Shown here: piece by piece, positions 1 to 15,210 of the stretch
Layout of the letters: each line of letters starts with the position of its first letter
Position numbering within the stretch: position 1 is the first letter of the stretch
Source of the DNA: Perkinsus marinus ATCC 50983
Taxonomy: Eukaryota > Perkinsozoa > Perkinsida > Perkinsidae
Reading direction: 5' to 3'
Assembly (NCBI RefSeq): GCF_000006405.1
Contig: NW_003200561.1
Coordinates: 47,114 to 111,113, forward strand
DNA: 64,000 nt
The notes under the pieces: generated by a model
Told to the model about the DNA's origin: nothing
What the model saw: only the letters and a program-made list of their open reading frames with translations
Databases searched by the model: none
Made by a program: the position numbers and the translations under genes

Positions 1-244
1 GGACTACACCACCACACTAATTTCAATTTTGACGACTTCTGGGTATCACTTTCGTTGTCAGCGAGGCTGACTTCGACCAAGTCGGATAAGCCATAACGCC
101 ATAGCGCGGCATGGCTGTTGCCGTCTTCTGAGGGCGGAAAGTCTTGTGAATCAAAGTGCGTGTCTTGGATTGTCATGAAGATTGTAACGTAAAGGCCGAC
201 CTCGATGTGGCATATCTGCCCCGAGCAAATCGGTCATGCCATCA

Positions 245-880
245 TCAAAAATGATTGTACTAAGGCATATCTAGGAGCTATGGCATAGGTGCCTTTCGGA
301 AGGATTTATTGCACTGAGGCGTATCTTAAGGTTATGGCATAAGCGCCCCGTCCGATGGAATCACTTGTACTGAACCTATCTCAAGGGTATGAGATAGGTG
401 GCCCGCCCGGTGGAATTGATTGTAGTGAGGCGTATTTGGAGGTTATAGCATAACTGCCCCGCCCAAAGGAATCGATTATACTAGGGCATATCTTAAACTT
501 ATAGCATAGGAGCGCCGGCGATAGAATTGATTGTACTAAGGCATATCTTAAGGTTATGGCATAGGTGCCCCGCTCGAATGAATCGACTATGCTAAAGCAT
601 ATCTTGAGGTTATGGCATAGGTGCCCCGCTCGATTGAATCTGTTGTACTAAAGAATATCTTGAGGTTATGGCATAGGTGCCCCGCCCGATGGCATTGATT
701 GTACTGAGGCACATCTTAAGGTTATGGCAAAGGTGCCTCGCCCGATGGAATTGCTTATACTAAGGCATACCTGCAGGCTATGGCATAGGTGCCCCACGCA
801 ATGGAATCGAATTTATAAAGGCACATCTTAAGACTATGGCATAGATGCCCCGCCCGATGGAACTGATTTCACTAAAAGCA
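245..880. repeat. 56-bp minisatellite, about 11 degenerate units
   Basis: Head-to-tail units repeat the core GGCATATCTTAAGGTTATGG followed by CATAGGTGCCCCGCCCGATG and an AT-rich linker (ATTGATTGTACTAA). The GCATATC element recurs at 541, 597 and 653, so the period is 56 bp. Units differ from each other by roughly 10-25 percent, meaning the array is not fresh. No open frame runs through it. The reverse complement of this unit resembles the array at 58.4 kb. Confidence 0.9.
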
Positions 881-995
881 AACTAGAGCTTTAAAATGTA
901 CGTAAGTTTCACTCCATAATTCCCAACATCATGCTCCTGACTCACCAAGGCGATAGGACCACTCAGACAAGGACGACTCTACCATAACCCTACTA

Positions 996-1060
996 CCCTT
1001 CCTTCCCTTCCCCTTCCCTTTGCCCTTCCCCTTTCCTTTGCCCTTCCCTTTTCCTCCCTT
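996..1060. repeat. Polypyrimidine CCCTT-type simple tract
   Basis: About 65 nt of almost pure C and T, built of imperfect CCCTTCC and CCCTTTG units. It lies between the 56-bp minisatellite and the MAP kinase gene. The rest of 881-1839 shows no exon-like frame that I can support. Confidence 0.85.
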
Positions 1061-1839
1061 GCTATGCCTCCGTAGTGTAGTAGAAGGCTGCTCTGTCGTG
1101 GTCATGGAATGATAAAGACTGTCTTAACCCCTCGAAGTCCACCTCCACACTGCCATGCACAACACCCTTATTGGGAAATAAACTGGTTATGAGCACACCA
1201 TGCAGCACTATTGTCGTCCACTTCTATATAAGTCAAGCCGATACCGAATCCGACACATCACCGTGGCATACCGCTCCATGACAACATCTTTCCCACTCAA
1301 TTTACATCACTTTATCGTGACGGCTTATCGCTCGTGACTAGTTTATCAATTTTTGCGTAAGACCCTTGCATAACCCGCGGGGGGAGCGGTTGTTATCAGT
1401 CTGAACAGCGACCATTCTGTATATTTCCCTTGCGCTCTGATCTCTTTCAGCTGTCCCCAAGAGCATCACGGTGATGCCATCACCGCTCAGCAGCCCTTTG
1501 GATAGTAAAGTGCCGGCACAGCATGGTCTTGCTTGTGAAATTCACGAGCAAGCTCACTGCTCCCATCGCTGATCATAACTGCATTAGATGATGATGAGAA
1601 AACCGCGTGACAATGAGGTCCTACCATAGAGGTGCCATAAATTGGAAAATGCAGAAAAAATCTCAGGATCGCGGCGGAGCGAAGCACGTGATCGCAGCGG
1701 GAGTTCCAAATGTATCTATCATCTTGCGCTCTTCTATAGTTCTCTGCCGTAGTACCGTCCATTCGACGCACACTGTAAGAAGCACACGAGTCGTTCTCAG
1801 CTCTTCGTTTGTTGCTTGACTTCCCGCCCTTTGCCAGTC

Positions 1840-3807
<1,968 letters not shown>

Positions 3808-6020
3808 GCTCGGAAGCGGCTGAGAGGAGTTCGTCGAAGAGGTGTGTGTGCCTTAGGGGACTAGATGTAGCATTACGCGAATATGGCCTATTGTGAAACA
3901 CGAGAGATTACTTCTAAGACTCTATCAAACGAATCCTATCACTACTGCTATTCATTTTTTACCGTCATTGTTATGTTAGTATCAGAAAAACTGTAGTACG
4001 TGTGTAGGGATAAGGTGAAGAAGATGGCAGTCATTCGAGTGGAATCTTCGCTATTGCGATGTCTGCTGCATTGATAATATGAATTTATATATGTTATTAT
4101 GCGATGCATTTTGAGTTATGGCAGTTTGATCGATTGAAGTCAACGTTTATCCCACTACACGACACACAGCACTCCTACTACAACAAGAAATACTCGTACA
4201 CTTATAGCGATGGCAGTATGCAGTAGTGTTGTTTGTTTACTGTATTATTATTAGAACTAACGACCGGGTGGTAGCATACCGGCAGAGATGTTCCCCTTGA
4301 TGATTTTACGAATGACGAATTACCCGGTTCCCTTCCGGAAGCCCTCGGCCAATATAATGGAGCCAGCCTCATACGTAACGTGAGCTGCCACACTTACATC
4401 GCCAGGGTGTACGGGAGGTTGAAGAAATGAATGACAAATAACTGAGTCGAACGTATGATGTAACCCAACATCCTGAGTGAGCTTTGGAGCATAGCTAATA
4501 GCGCTAAGTATTGCGTTGACACAACGTACCTGCCCTCTGACACACGCCGGAGGTCTTCGCTGAGTAAACTGGTTAAACAAGTTGATCTTGATAAGAGCAC
4601 ATGACGAAATTACTAAGACAAACGGGTCGTTAATTTCTGTCCCCACGATCAAGGAAAATTGGGGAGATGGTCGAGTTAGGGTTACTGAAAATCTATAGCG
4701 AAAGCCTAAGGGCACTAGTGACACCAAGATAAACCTCTTCTTATCGCTGTACGATACTATTCTGTCTACAGGAGATTGATGGATTCTCGAGTGAGTGCGT
4801 GCGTTACGGAAATATTCTGTTTATTTACGAAGCGTAGGAGACCAGCAGATAAATCAAACGACTCTTCTATATGCCGAGGTTTCCGCAAAAAACGAAGAAC
4901 GCATATCGGTTATGAGAACAGCTCGACGAGATATCGACAAGAACCTTTGATGACGGAAAATGTACAATCCTGGGATCGAACCGGGAACCTAGGTCAAATT
5001 CATTGAAGTCACGAAGGCCTAGTATATTATAATGCAACGTAGGGAGTAGTTTTCGCTCATGTAAGGACTACATTGGCGACAGTATGACAACCGTGTTCCC
5101 AATGACGTGTAGAGTATTTAACATGACCGCGCCATGTATTCATAGTCGAGTGGAAGCAGTATTCCATACATTCGTGGAACAGAGATCCTCAAAGGAAATG
5201 ATAAAAGGGCTCTCCTGCTTGTAGCAACATCACGTCCATCAGCGGTTCAGACAACTGCTGCCTCATTCACTGCCCTCGGGTCCCCCTTCCCAACATGCCT
5301 AGCGCTGGGTATGGGGTCGTATCAGGAACTTAGGATTAGGCTTTCCTCGATTTCCATCACCAAGAATCTTCAATGAGACCTCAACAACTTGAGAGACGCT
5401 GCGGTCCCGTGGCTGTCGAGTTCTCCGTTTACGTGTGTGTTAACTTCTGGAGAGGAGCTCCGATGACTTGTGATATCTTAATGATCAAACTCAGCATTAA
5501 ATATCTCGTTCTTTTATCGTATTGCTTATTCATTGACTACATGATGATAGTTGCCTACACTTGTTGTATCCCGAACTGATACTAAAAGTGATACTACAAC
5601 TGATACTACAAGTTGTATTCCGAAATCACAACAACAAGATGATAATGCCACATGGTGAGGAGTGGATGCTGCCAGGAGGGAATGATATGGCCTGGTCTGC
5701 CTGTCAGCTGGTTCTGGTCCAAGCGTTCAGATTAACTGAGTAACGCAACATCAACGGCCTAGCATATCCGCATCAAGTCTAACTAGGCCGGCGCCAGCGT
5801 TTGGTTCTAAAGTGAGCACAATTTGGTTCACAAATTTGGTGAAAGCGTTTGGTTCACAATAACAAAGTTTCAAATACTGAACACAATAGCCTTACTAGGC
5901 ACAGATAACAGACATCACAATGAACAACAACATGTACATCTAATAGGGTTGATGGAATGAGTCGTTCACTAAGATGGCGGGATACGGGTTTTAGTGGCCT
6001 TTAGTTTCTCCTCCAACTGC
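3808..6020. other. Unassigned stretch between MAPK and unknown gene A
   Basis: No recognised family. The only frame worth noting is on the minus strand, 4320-4727 (135 codons). Its end reads VHPGDVSVAAHVTYEAGS, which faintly recalls a hotdog-fold thioesterase strand, and a possible splice donor lies just before its stop codon. That is too weak for a functional call. Around 5795-5870 the phrase GCGTTTGGTTC is repeated in a short AT-rich block. The other open frames here are short and lack family similarity. Confidence 0.5.
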
Positions 6021-9000
6021 TCAACTGAGCAGCTCAGGCACTTCCTCGAGCGGGACTATCCCCCAGGGGACTTCGTACTCTTTCACGATCTGAAAAGGGA
6101 GTGGTAGATGCCCATCCTACTATTGAGGCCCCCCTTCTTGGCCCTACCTCTCTTTCTTCTGCGATTCGTCCCAGCAGCACAAACCAATTTGCCAATGGGG
6201 AATTTTTCTCCACGGTAAATTTGTAAGTGCCATTTCTGACCTCCTTCTTCTTGATATCTCCCAAGACCAAGTTCGGTACTGGAGAGGACTGGCCTTGTTT
6301 TTTCCCCGTGTATCGTCGAGCAGCGAGCAAATAATCGTACAAGGCGATTCGGCAGAGCTCTTCAGTAGATGTCAATCCAATGCCTGATTGTTGAGATGAT
6401 TCGAGAAAGTCGTCTTTGATGTCCTTCCATATCTTGGGTATGTCGTATAATTTGTGCCTGGATAAAAGAGATATTATTCTCTTTGAAATAGCCAGAACTT
6501 ATGATCGCTTTAGTTCTCTCGAACGGTTCTGTGACAATACGAACAGACGACAGCACACAGCGATTTGATTGGACTCCGCAAGGTTTACTTGGGAGTGCTT
6601 AAGCCCTGTATTCGGAAGTTCTTTTGCAATTTAAGTGTGTGGCTGGAGGGATTCGAATCCGCCATAACGGCCGCCTCGCCTTCAATGCTGAGGCTACAAA
6701 GCGGCAAGACCTGAAACACGATACCCATGTGTACGACGTTTTTCATCGACATGATGATTAGGAGGAACGTCACGGAAGACCACAGAGCTCGTCGAGATTA
6801 CGTCGTTTCCTCGACGGTAAATGCGGATCTTATCGGCACCGGACTTGACGCTGGCATGCATGTTGTTGATGAGCACATCAGCAGTCACGGAGGTGTTCTC
6901 CACTACGTATAGGGATGGATCTTCCTGGTATCCTAGTGCTTTCCACGACCCATCTCGAGAGTCTATTTCTATCTGTTTCTGTATCAACGAAACTAGTTTC
7001 CCATATTCTTCGTCGCCTGCCTCAGTGTAGGTGAACTGTGCAGACTGCTGGACCATCTCAACCAATCGAGCATGACAGGTGCCCGGGAATCTCCTCTCGA
7101 GGGCATTGTTCTCATCGGTTCGAGGGACTTTGTAAAGTCGCATATCCGTGCTCACATCCCTGAAAAGAAATAAGTCTAAGTCCTCCTAGCATCTTGTCAT
7201 AGAATGAAGTCGTAGCTTTTTCTTACGGGTACATCGCACAACCAGCTTCGGAAAGACGATCGGCAAAATAAGCAGTGCGTCGTTCATCGTTTGTTATGGC
7301 CATCTCATAGTATGCATATGCATCAAGCGAGCCCATAATGAGCGGCTTTATCCTAATACTGCATTGGAAGTCCTGAAGGTATGAAAGACTCTCGCAAGAG
7401 GATCTCCGCAGTAAAATTTTCTCCACTGACATTCATTGAGTGTGCTGTCGTTTTCAGATCTTGAAATTCAAGAAACTGCTCATGTTATTACTAATATAAA
7501 AAGATTGTTCAATTCAACTGAAGGATCAGATGAGGCCGAGAATAGACTGCGAATGTCGAGAGCAGAGACCAGTATTATTGACTCACCGCTTGTTGGCAAT
7601 ATCCTTTTTCTGCGTCAGCTGCAAATCGCCGGCGAATCTCCGTGTGTAGCCTCCCTAGTGCTTCTGCCCATTTAGTGAGGGCCCTTCCATCGACGTTCCT
7701 ATCGTCCCCTTCGTGAAGGGCAAGCAGAGTTTTCTCAGTCTGCAACCTTGTATCGGTTCGAGTGTAGCTGCCCACAGTTAGAGACAACCCTAATTCCACG
7801 TGCTTTTGCATCTCTCTTTCGCAGACTCCGAACAGGTCGTCCCCTATCTCGTTTGTCGTGTCCGAGATATCCCCTAGATCGAGCTTCGATGTTGGATATA
7901 AACTAAGCCTGATTCAGAAATCGCATTAGCCGACGTGCAGATTATTGTCAATGATTATCGAGGAGTGTGGTATTCTCACGTTCCATCGCTGATCATTTCC
8001 ATCCGTTTTCTGTGAACGTCATACTTCAGAGTATAATGAGGGTATAACCGGTGGTGGTATGCGTCATAATTTTCAGATCGGTATGTGTAGTCCAATTTGC
8101 ATTCGATAGGATCAAACGTCTGAAAGGATACTACTGTAACTATCTCAATACAAATATCACCAACAACTCATAGTGATAGATGACTAATATACCCACACTG
8201 TGATTTCACTATTAATGTCTGTAGATTTAATAAGTAGAATTGATTATTCCTCTAAGAGGAATCCTCTTGTTATGGTATACTTGCGATAAGGCCAATTACT
8301 TACCACTTTGACTTCATCCCATTCGTCATCCATGTCTACTTTTTGATTTTTCTCGAACATATGATTGAGCAAGGCCTCAACACGGCCGTCCCTGACGCCA
8401 AACTCAAAGAGGTTCTTCTCTTTCTTCGCGTTATCCACTGCACGCGTGAGCATGCTCGTCTCGTCGGTTCTACGTCCCTTAACCTCCAAACTGCTTGCGG
8501 TTGATCCCGTAAGAGACTGTTCTTTTGCCGTTCTTCTTATGAGTGATAGTATCGCCTCTTTGCAACTTTTAGGTTTTCGGGAATGGTCATCGAGAGATCG
8601 TGTAAGTAAGAACCCAGCCGATTTAATCAATCTCCACCTACAAGAGTGATCGATTATCGATGCTCTCCATCTATGATACGCTTGATCAAGTTATCAAACT
8701 ATCATTCCATTCCGTCGCATTCTGGTGTGAAATTACGGCCACGCCGCGAATGTAGGGTCTCACTCGTTCTTTCTGAACACCTGTACGCCCGTCAAATCGC
8801 TGGTTAGTTCTACGTAGTAGAAGTCTCTTCCCGGCGCGGCGTATCGCAGAGAGCATTTATCTTTGGGGCCTCTTGATGGATTGACCTGATCATTTGACAA
8901 CTCGTCGAGGCTTAGTTCGAGTCTCGCCTGAAATTTGGGATACTCGTTATATGGGATGCACTGAGATATGAGCCCAAATTTTACCTTCTTCCCTCGATGG

Positions 9001-9204
9001 AAAAGAGCCTGAAGAGTGAAATCGATGATGGACTCGGGTAACTCGAGAATCGGTTACGCTTACCTTCAGAGTCTCCAGCCCGGAACTTAACGAAGTGATG
9101 CTGAGAAGGACGAGGAAGGAATGCATATTCTGGGAAAACTCCTCCTGCAGATGTTTGTAGGTGAGAGGATCCAGCTCGAGTCCGCTCGATATGTTGACCA
9201 TCAA
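6021..9204 (-). CDS. Unknown multi-exon protein A, paralogue of protein B
   Basis: I do not recognise the family. It is read as one minus-strand gene because its pieces occur in the same order as in the paralogue at 11.0-14.3 kb. Pieces in order of translation: an N-terminal segment near 9204-9060; a Cys-containing beta-rich exon near 8940-8770 ending FYYVELTSDLTGVQVF (the paralogue has YYLELSADRTHITTF); a helical exon near 8630-8300 starting at KPKSCKEAILSLIRR (paralogue RPKTCLQAFERLLK); a segment ending MISDGT at about 7985; helical exons at 7811-7575 and 7432-7223; the 7155-6694 exon; and the 6375-6128 exon containing LANWFVLLGRIAEERE, spliced to a last exon ending EVPELLS before the stop at 6021. 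There is no catalytic motif or clear membrane segment. The N-terminus is uncertain, and the exon borders are approximate. Confidence 0.55.
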
Positions 9205-11044
9205 GTACTGGCCACTACAGAACGACCAAGGTAGGAGAGCCCGATAACGGCGTCAGTCTAGATGTATTCGCGTTTCAGGGGGCTCGCAGTTTGAATGCAA
9301 CGCTTATGGCCAACAGAAGACGTCTAAAAGGTCGCTGCCCTCCTCCCATCTAACAACACAACTCAGTGGGTACATGGTCGCTAACAAGGACAACGAACTA
9401 GAGTCTTCTGGTGAGTCGGCAAAGGGTCGCGGCAATCGTTTGGCTTCGAACGGTCTTCGAGCAAGAGAGTAGAGACGTTGAACTTGAGCAGTGATCGCAC
9501 GTTGAAACTGCGATATTCACGATACTCTTAGTCCTCCCAACTTCTCGGGTTTTCCGCTCTAAAATGGGCTAGAATCCTCTGCTTGACATCCATGATCTCG
9601 GCGACGGGCTCGCTATCCAAATCACTTAAGCCAGGATGATGAAGTTCGCATCTTCCCATTTCGGGAGAGACTCCCATGCACACTCGACGCTCATTAATTT
9701 TGCTCTGTATAGAGCTATTCCCGATATGGGTCTGCTGGAAGCCTTTCCACGTTCGATGAGGGATCTGCGACAGCTGTCAGCCGGTCCCTCCTCGTCGGGT
9801 GATGACTGTGTGGGATCCCATGGGAATATTGCATGCGTCTTGGGTCAACCTCAGAGGTTACACAACATAAAGCTCAGTCATTACGTTCCGTTTCACGGTA
9901 GCATTCCCATGCTAAAGATTAATACAAGACATCGATCATCCGATTGACAACACAACATCACCAAGGAGAACAGCTCCAGATAATCGTTATCATTCCATGT
10001 AGAGAGGTGATCTTCAGCTTAGCCTTCCTTCCTGTGTGCGGGCCCATAATATTCCGGATCCTGCCGGAGTGATGGCGGATCGGGTGGGGTGAAAGTATTG
10101 ACCAGAGACTCTGTGGTCAATACTTCCTGCACTGAGCCGGAACAGGAAATGTATCACAGATCTCAAGGAGTATCCAGAGATGAACCTCCTCGAGCAGAGC
10201 TTCCAATCTGGATTACCATTGAATGAGGATATCAGTATTCAGTGGCCTATCGTTTCCAGTGGGTGAGAGACCTACTCCCTACGGATGAGTTTTTCCTTTC
10301 TGCCGAGCGAGCTCAAGATAATGCCTTTTTGTGCTGAAACAGAGGCAGTCTCTGAATAACTGAGAAAACACTGAATAGAAGTGAAGAAGGATGCCTATAT
10401 AGCCGACGAAGGAAGCTTCTTATTTCCCCAGGCATTATGCCTACGTACAGTGTACGTCATACACCAACGGTCGAACCAACTACCGATGGACCTCGGCTTT
10501 CCATGGCCTGTTGGAGTTCTCTGTGGTTCTCCGTCCATGTAACACAGTGTTCTATGAATATTTCTATCATAACGAACAACATTTTCCTAGTCAGAGCTTG
10601 GGTTTCGGTTACGACAGAGTTCTGGCGGTTGTGACAGTGGCTCGATGCTCTCGATATTCTGCGGATTCCCATAGTGAACTCGCCGGGCTCGAAAACCAAC
10701 TTCCCCTTATATGTGACAAAGCAAGAGAATGAGACGGACGATTGGACACCATTTTAGATAAATTGATTATACATCGCACATCTCTTGTTTGTAGTTAGAG
10801 GAATATTCGCGCCCGGATGTGTACCTGCCATAAACGCTGCTATGTATATGGCATGCCTGATTAGATGTAGAACATGCTAGCTCTTCTTAATTTCCGCCAA
10901 TGCACTTGGTCGGGGTATAGCATAATCTCCCTCCCTGACAGCAGACAGGCACACTCCAACCAAGAATCGTGATTTGCAATGATTTTAAGTATATCACCGA
11001 TTGCGATATTCAACCAGAAACTCATCACCCAAAAGACTCAACCC
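9205..11044. other. Spacer between genes A and B, possible terminal exon
   Basis: Most of this stretch has no supported gene. On the minus strand near 9635-9530 a frame reads DSEPVAEIMDVKQRILAHF and ends at a stop soon after. It has protein-like composition and could be the last exon of another gene, but nothing upstream confirms it. A perfect 12-bp inverted repeat lies at 10093-10125 and is listed separately. Confidence 0.35.
10093..10125. repeat. 12-bp inverted repeat with 9-nt loop
   Basis: AAGTATTGACCA at 10093-10104 is followed after nine bases by its exact reverse complement TGGTCAATACTT at 10114-10125. The loop region itself contains the small palindrome CAGAGACTCTG. It lies in a spacer with no gene, and its role is unknown. 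Confidence 0.85.
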
Positions 11045-14000
11045 TTACTCATCAGACGAAAGCTCCTCCGCGGCTTTCGCTACCATAATGAGAAGCTTCC
11101 CCAGTGCAGATGTCTCCGATACGTAGTAATGTCCATCCTTGCCTATGGTCACACCATGTGGATCGATGAAACCGGGATTATTCTTCGCTATGTATTTTTG
11201 AACGCCAGGGAGTAATCGTGAGGTCTCGAGATAGTAGACAAATGCCAGCTTGCAGAGGCCCGCCGTATCTCTCCCATTCGGCGATCCATAGCCCATCAAG
11301 TCAGATTCAATGCTCTCCGTTGTTGCAGTAGAAACGTGGTTCGATTCCCAGTGAGCATACCACTTGACCGATTTAAATTGTTCCTCTAATTCTTTAGTTT
11401 TCACGATGATGTGCCTGCGACGTGGCTCCTTCATGATGTGATGAACTTACGGATACAACGACCTACCTTTGGAAGGACACGAAAGCTATTCTGAACGACC
11501 GGTCGAGTCCCAGCCTATACTTTAGACCCTCCTTCGCCCTGGGGCCATCCAGTTGTAGCTCACACAGCGCATCAGTGGCGCTATGCGCGTCAGGATTCTG
11601 TCAGGATTCACTAGAGGATACGATAGATGTAACTCACTACTCGACGTACCATTGCGCTCTTCCTTGCGAGGTTTTTGAACACCACCTGTTCTCCGACAAA
11701 ACGATGGGCGAGAGAAACGATAACATCTCTGGTTAGAAGAGCTTTTGGGAGTCGAAATACGGTCGGTGAAGGCGATTTCCAATCCAACAGTTCCCAGTCA
11801 TGCTCGGCCTCGTTGAGCAGCTGCTGAAGGTTGAAGCTTGCCAACTCGTCATAAAGCGTGTGAGTTCTCCTCAGTAACGACTTTACGAGGGAGTCCCATG
11901 ATTCCAACAAAACTGCAGTCAGCTTCTCTTTGCAGGACGCTGCCGTTGACTTCAGCGTGGGATTTGATTTCAACTCCGGAATGCCCGAACTCAGAGCGAT
12001 GTCGTATGACCTGAGATGAAGGAAAGCTATGCGAAACACAGAGAAATTCACAGTGCGCTTCCTAGACAGGGGAAGTTCTTACACAGCCTGCCGAAGTTCG
12101 GACTCGTCTGTGGGGAGAATTGCTGCAACAAGGTGAACCTCAGTATTCTCCATTATATCCAAATGAAGGATGACTTGAAAGGATGCGGCCTCCAAGACAT
12201 CATGTATGGTGCACTGAATACCCTGCATAGGACAATACATTATGGATTCAGGCATTCTGATACGTTGTACTAGGTTTACTTCCTCAACGGGGTAACCAAT
12301 TGTTGGTTTCTTATGAATCATTCTCGTGATGTGGTCATACCACGCCAGCAAGTACTTGGGTATGTCCCGAAGAGTTTGGATATCCAAAGCATCGTAGTCT
12401 TTCACCTTGGATTCATCAGAACTGCTCATGGCATTGAGAATGGCGAGAATCTTAGTGCTATGATCTGGAATAATTGGCGCGCTATCATGGCGCTGCTGGA
12501 GATATCCCTGTCTCAGGAGAGCCGACATCTGCGTTGGACAATCTCTTGTCGCAGGCATTTCGTATCTCCGGCCGAGCTCATCACAAACTTCCAGTTCAGG
12601 ATGGAACCTCTCCGTGAAATATAGTCGCGTTCTAAAGTATGAGGCGCTCCGTTCAGATTAGTGCCGACAGGAAATGACACTTGGGCTCAATCGGGAATGC
12701 CAATCGCTCAGGGGTCAGCGGGTTGGTGGTTTTCTTACTTTCCATCACTGATCATGGTGAAACCTCGCCTGTCGTATCCCAAACGTAGGGGCGCTTTCAA
12801 ATGGTATGGTGGACCCGATACCTTATAACTGAGCTCACAGTTCTCGATGTCGAACCCCTGAGAAAAATGAGGCTACCTACGGACTATATCATACGAGTGA
12901 AACTTTCAGAGAGTGTCATAGATGATCTTTGTACCTCGTGCAAATCGATGGTTGTTTCTTTTCCTTTCATGTCGTCGAAAGCATACTCAAGAGGCGGTAT
13001 AGCGCATTCGTAGGCATGAAACTCAGTGGGACTCTCCCCTTTAGGGACCGTCCCAACTGGCTTCAGCAAATTGAGATCTTCCCGTTTAGACGAAACTGCT
13101 CCGCGCCTCGCATGGTAATCCCCGCAGCGCAGTCTCATTCTGCATTTCCTATTGACCAGGGAATCCTTCATATAGCTGCAAATGAACTTTCTCGAAATTT
13201 CCTCGCAAGTTGCATCAGGACCCACAACAACTTTATGATCATCGCCTGACGGGATGATCACGTAACTAAGACGACAGTAATAGTAAGAGAGTGCTTTCAC
13301 GTTTGAGATGAAAGAATAGAGACATACTGGTTTTTCCGGAAACTTTTGATGTGGCCCGTGTCTGCATCGAAAACGATGCGGAAGTCCCCAGCGTTACCAT
13401 TGCTATGGAGAACGCATTTTTGACGAGGGAACTGAACACCAAAGAAGGAAGATTGGGGTCCGTCTATTTCCGGATGTTGAGTCTCACTGCGCGGATGACT
13501 GATCTCTCTCCTGAGAGAACTTCATTGATCTCAGCATAAAGGTCCTCGATCATTGCACATATTCCTTGATAACTGGACATGTCGTATAGCTTGTAATGAG
13601 CATTGTAATGAGCCTCGCGGATCTGTTCTATTCGCGCTACCGCTACTTCAGGGGAGATTACACGTCCCGCACTGCACATCGTCAAGGTATGCTTTCCTCG
13701 ATGTTGTCCTATATGGGCGCCCATCTTCAAGAGTCTTTCAAATGCTTGGAGACATGTCTTAGGCCTAGGGTCGAGTACAACAACATCAGGGTTCTCATGA
13801 ATGGGCAGCTCGTTAGACCTAAGGACGGAACTAGCTCATAGTAGTGATCGATATGAGACTTACGTCCCGTATTGGAACGTGGTGATATGAGTACGATCTG
13901 CGGAGAGCTCTAGGTAGTAGGACATCAGCTCAGATGCCGTAGTCACTGTGTATGAGAAGGCACAGGTGTCGGGTTCGGGTTCATCGATCTGATTGTGTTG

Positions 14001-14250
14001 AGCATTGGAGATAGAGGCATCGCTGTAGACCTACAGAGGCTCTACGTTTCGATTTGGACCTCAATGACCTGCTCAGGGATTTCCGCAGTGATGAAGCGGC
14101 TCTCTGAATATGGAGTTGTTGTATCCCACATTTGGCTTCTGATAAGGAGCTTACCTTGATGCTGGACCCTCGAGCTTGATGTAAGCACCAGAGTAGCATT
14201 GCATGGTGTATGAGTAGACGACACATAAGGATAAAACTGCGAGACGGCAT
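11045..14250 (-). CDS. Unknown multi-exon protein B, paralogue of protein A
   Basis: Same unknown family as gene A, on the same strand and about 1.8 kb from it. Segments in order of translation: a beta-rich exon near 14220-14150 with PCNATLVLTSSSRVQHQ; an exon with FITAEIPEQVIEVQIET near 14110-14040; the Cys exon with YYLELSADRTHITTF (13990-13864); an exon around 13820-13464 containing VVVLDPRPKTCLQAFERLL; a segment ending MISDGK near 12750; exons at 12558-12079 and 12051-11611; and a last exon (11434-11045) containing LGKLLIMVAKAAEELSSDE. The gene A equivalent of that last piece is LANWFVLLGRIAEERE. The order and several residues match A, although identity is low, so the duplication is old. 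One junction near 14040 needs an intron of only 23 nt. Start and exact exon ends are not settled. Confidence 0.55.
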
Positions 14251-15210
14251 ACTATCTACCCCTATTAACCATGATTCTGCAGGTTGAGCGTTGCGAAAAA
14301 AACTGGACTAGCTTCCTCATAGGGAGACCGTTCCGGAGATACGCGATATTGACGTAGGTGTATACCTGTAGCACGAGATTTCATGGGCAATATTCCAGTT
14401 GTATATACTAAGGAAAAATTAACTACCGGGCGTGCGCGAATTAGGGCGAGCGAGATTGAAGATGCTCTTTTGGTGCAAGTGCATCACACACTATTCTTCT
14501 GTTGTGGCGGTGCTGTGCAGTTCTGAGTGGTTCTAGGCGAGGGACTCTGTGAGAGAGAGAACCGCACAACTTAACTCAAGATCTCAGATAGGATAGATCT
14601 AGAGTGGCAGAGTAGAGAGCGATAGAGCGGTCCAGTGCGCGGTCCAGTTTCCTCAATGGTACTGTCGTCACAGGACAGTGCGGAGGTATTTGGCTGGACT
14701 GCTCTTAGATCCCGAGGTGAGTTAAAGCGAGTGCTGTGAGGAGTGTTCTATGCTAACTGGCTATGGAAGCAACAGTAGTGATGATGGTGTGGTATTGGTC
14801 AAATTGATCCATCTAATAGGGCAGTATCCCCTTATTATTGCGGAAGGTTGGTTTGTTTCGACCTCCCATACATTATCACAATAAGCATATCGCGATCTCA
14901 GTCCACCACAGACCGGTTCCTGCCAGATAAAGTTTTTGAAACGGGACTGTATCGTAACAATGTCATCGTGGGAGATGATGCTCGTGGAAGAGGAGGAGCA
15001 AACGAGTTGGACAAACGCTGTCGACGCTCCACCACTATTTGATATGTGATAGGAATGACTTCCATTTCACCACTCGAGATCGAGGGTCTTTGACTAGTAG
15101 GCGTTTGGAACGTTCGAGTCTGCCTATCTCTATCATGGCTTCCCTGTATGGTCGGTGATAGTAGTATCGTCGTCGTTTCGTAGTTTTTGCTACACTCACC
15201 TTGCTCGGTT
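14251..15210. other. Intergenic stretch upstream of the proteasome gene
   Basis: No exon with family similarity seen on either strand. The far side of this spacer leads directly into the PSMA7 start codon at 15211, so it should contain that gene's promoter. I see no TATA-like or other recognisable element. Confidence 0.5.

Noticed and set aside
4320-4727. Acyl-CoA thioesterase (hotdog) gene on the minus strand
   Set aside because: Only one strand-like phrase fits, the catalytic region is not visible and no neighbouring exons could be joined.
6640-6700. tRNA-like T-arm word GGATTCGAATCC on the minus strand
   Set aside because: No acceptor, D or anticodon arm can be drawn around it, and it lies within or beside a coding exon of gene A. 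A similar word at 40352-40366 also lacks a cloverleaf.
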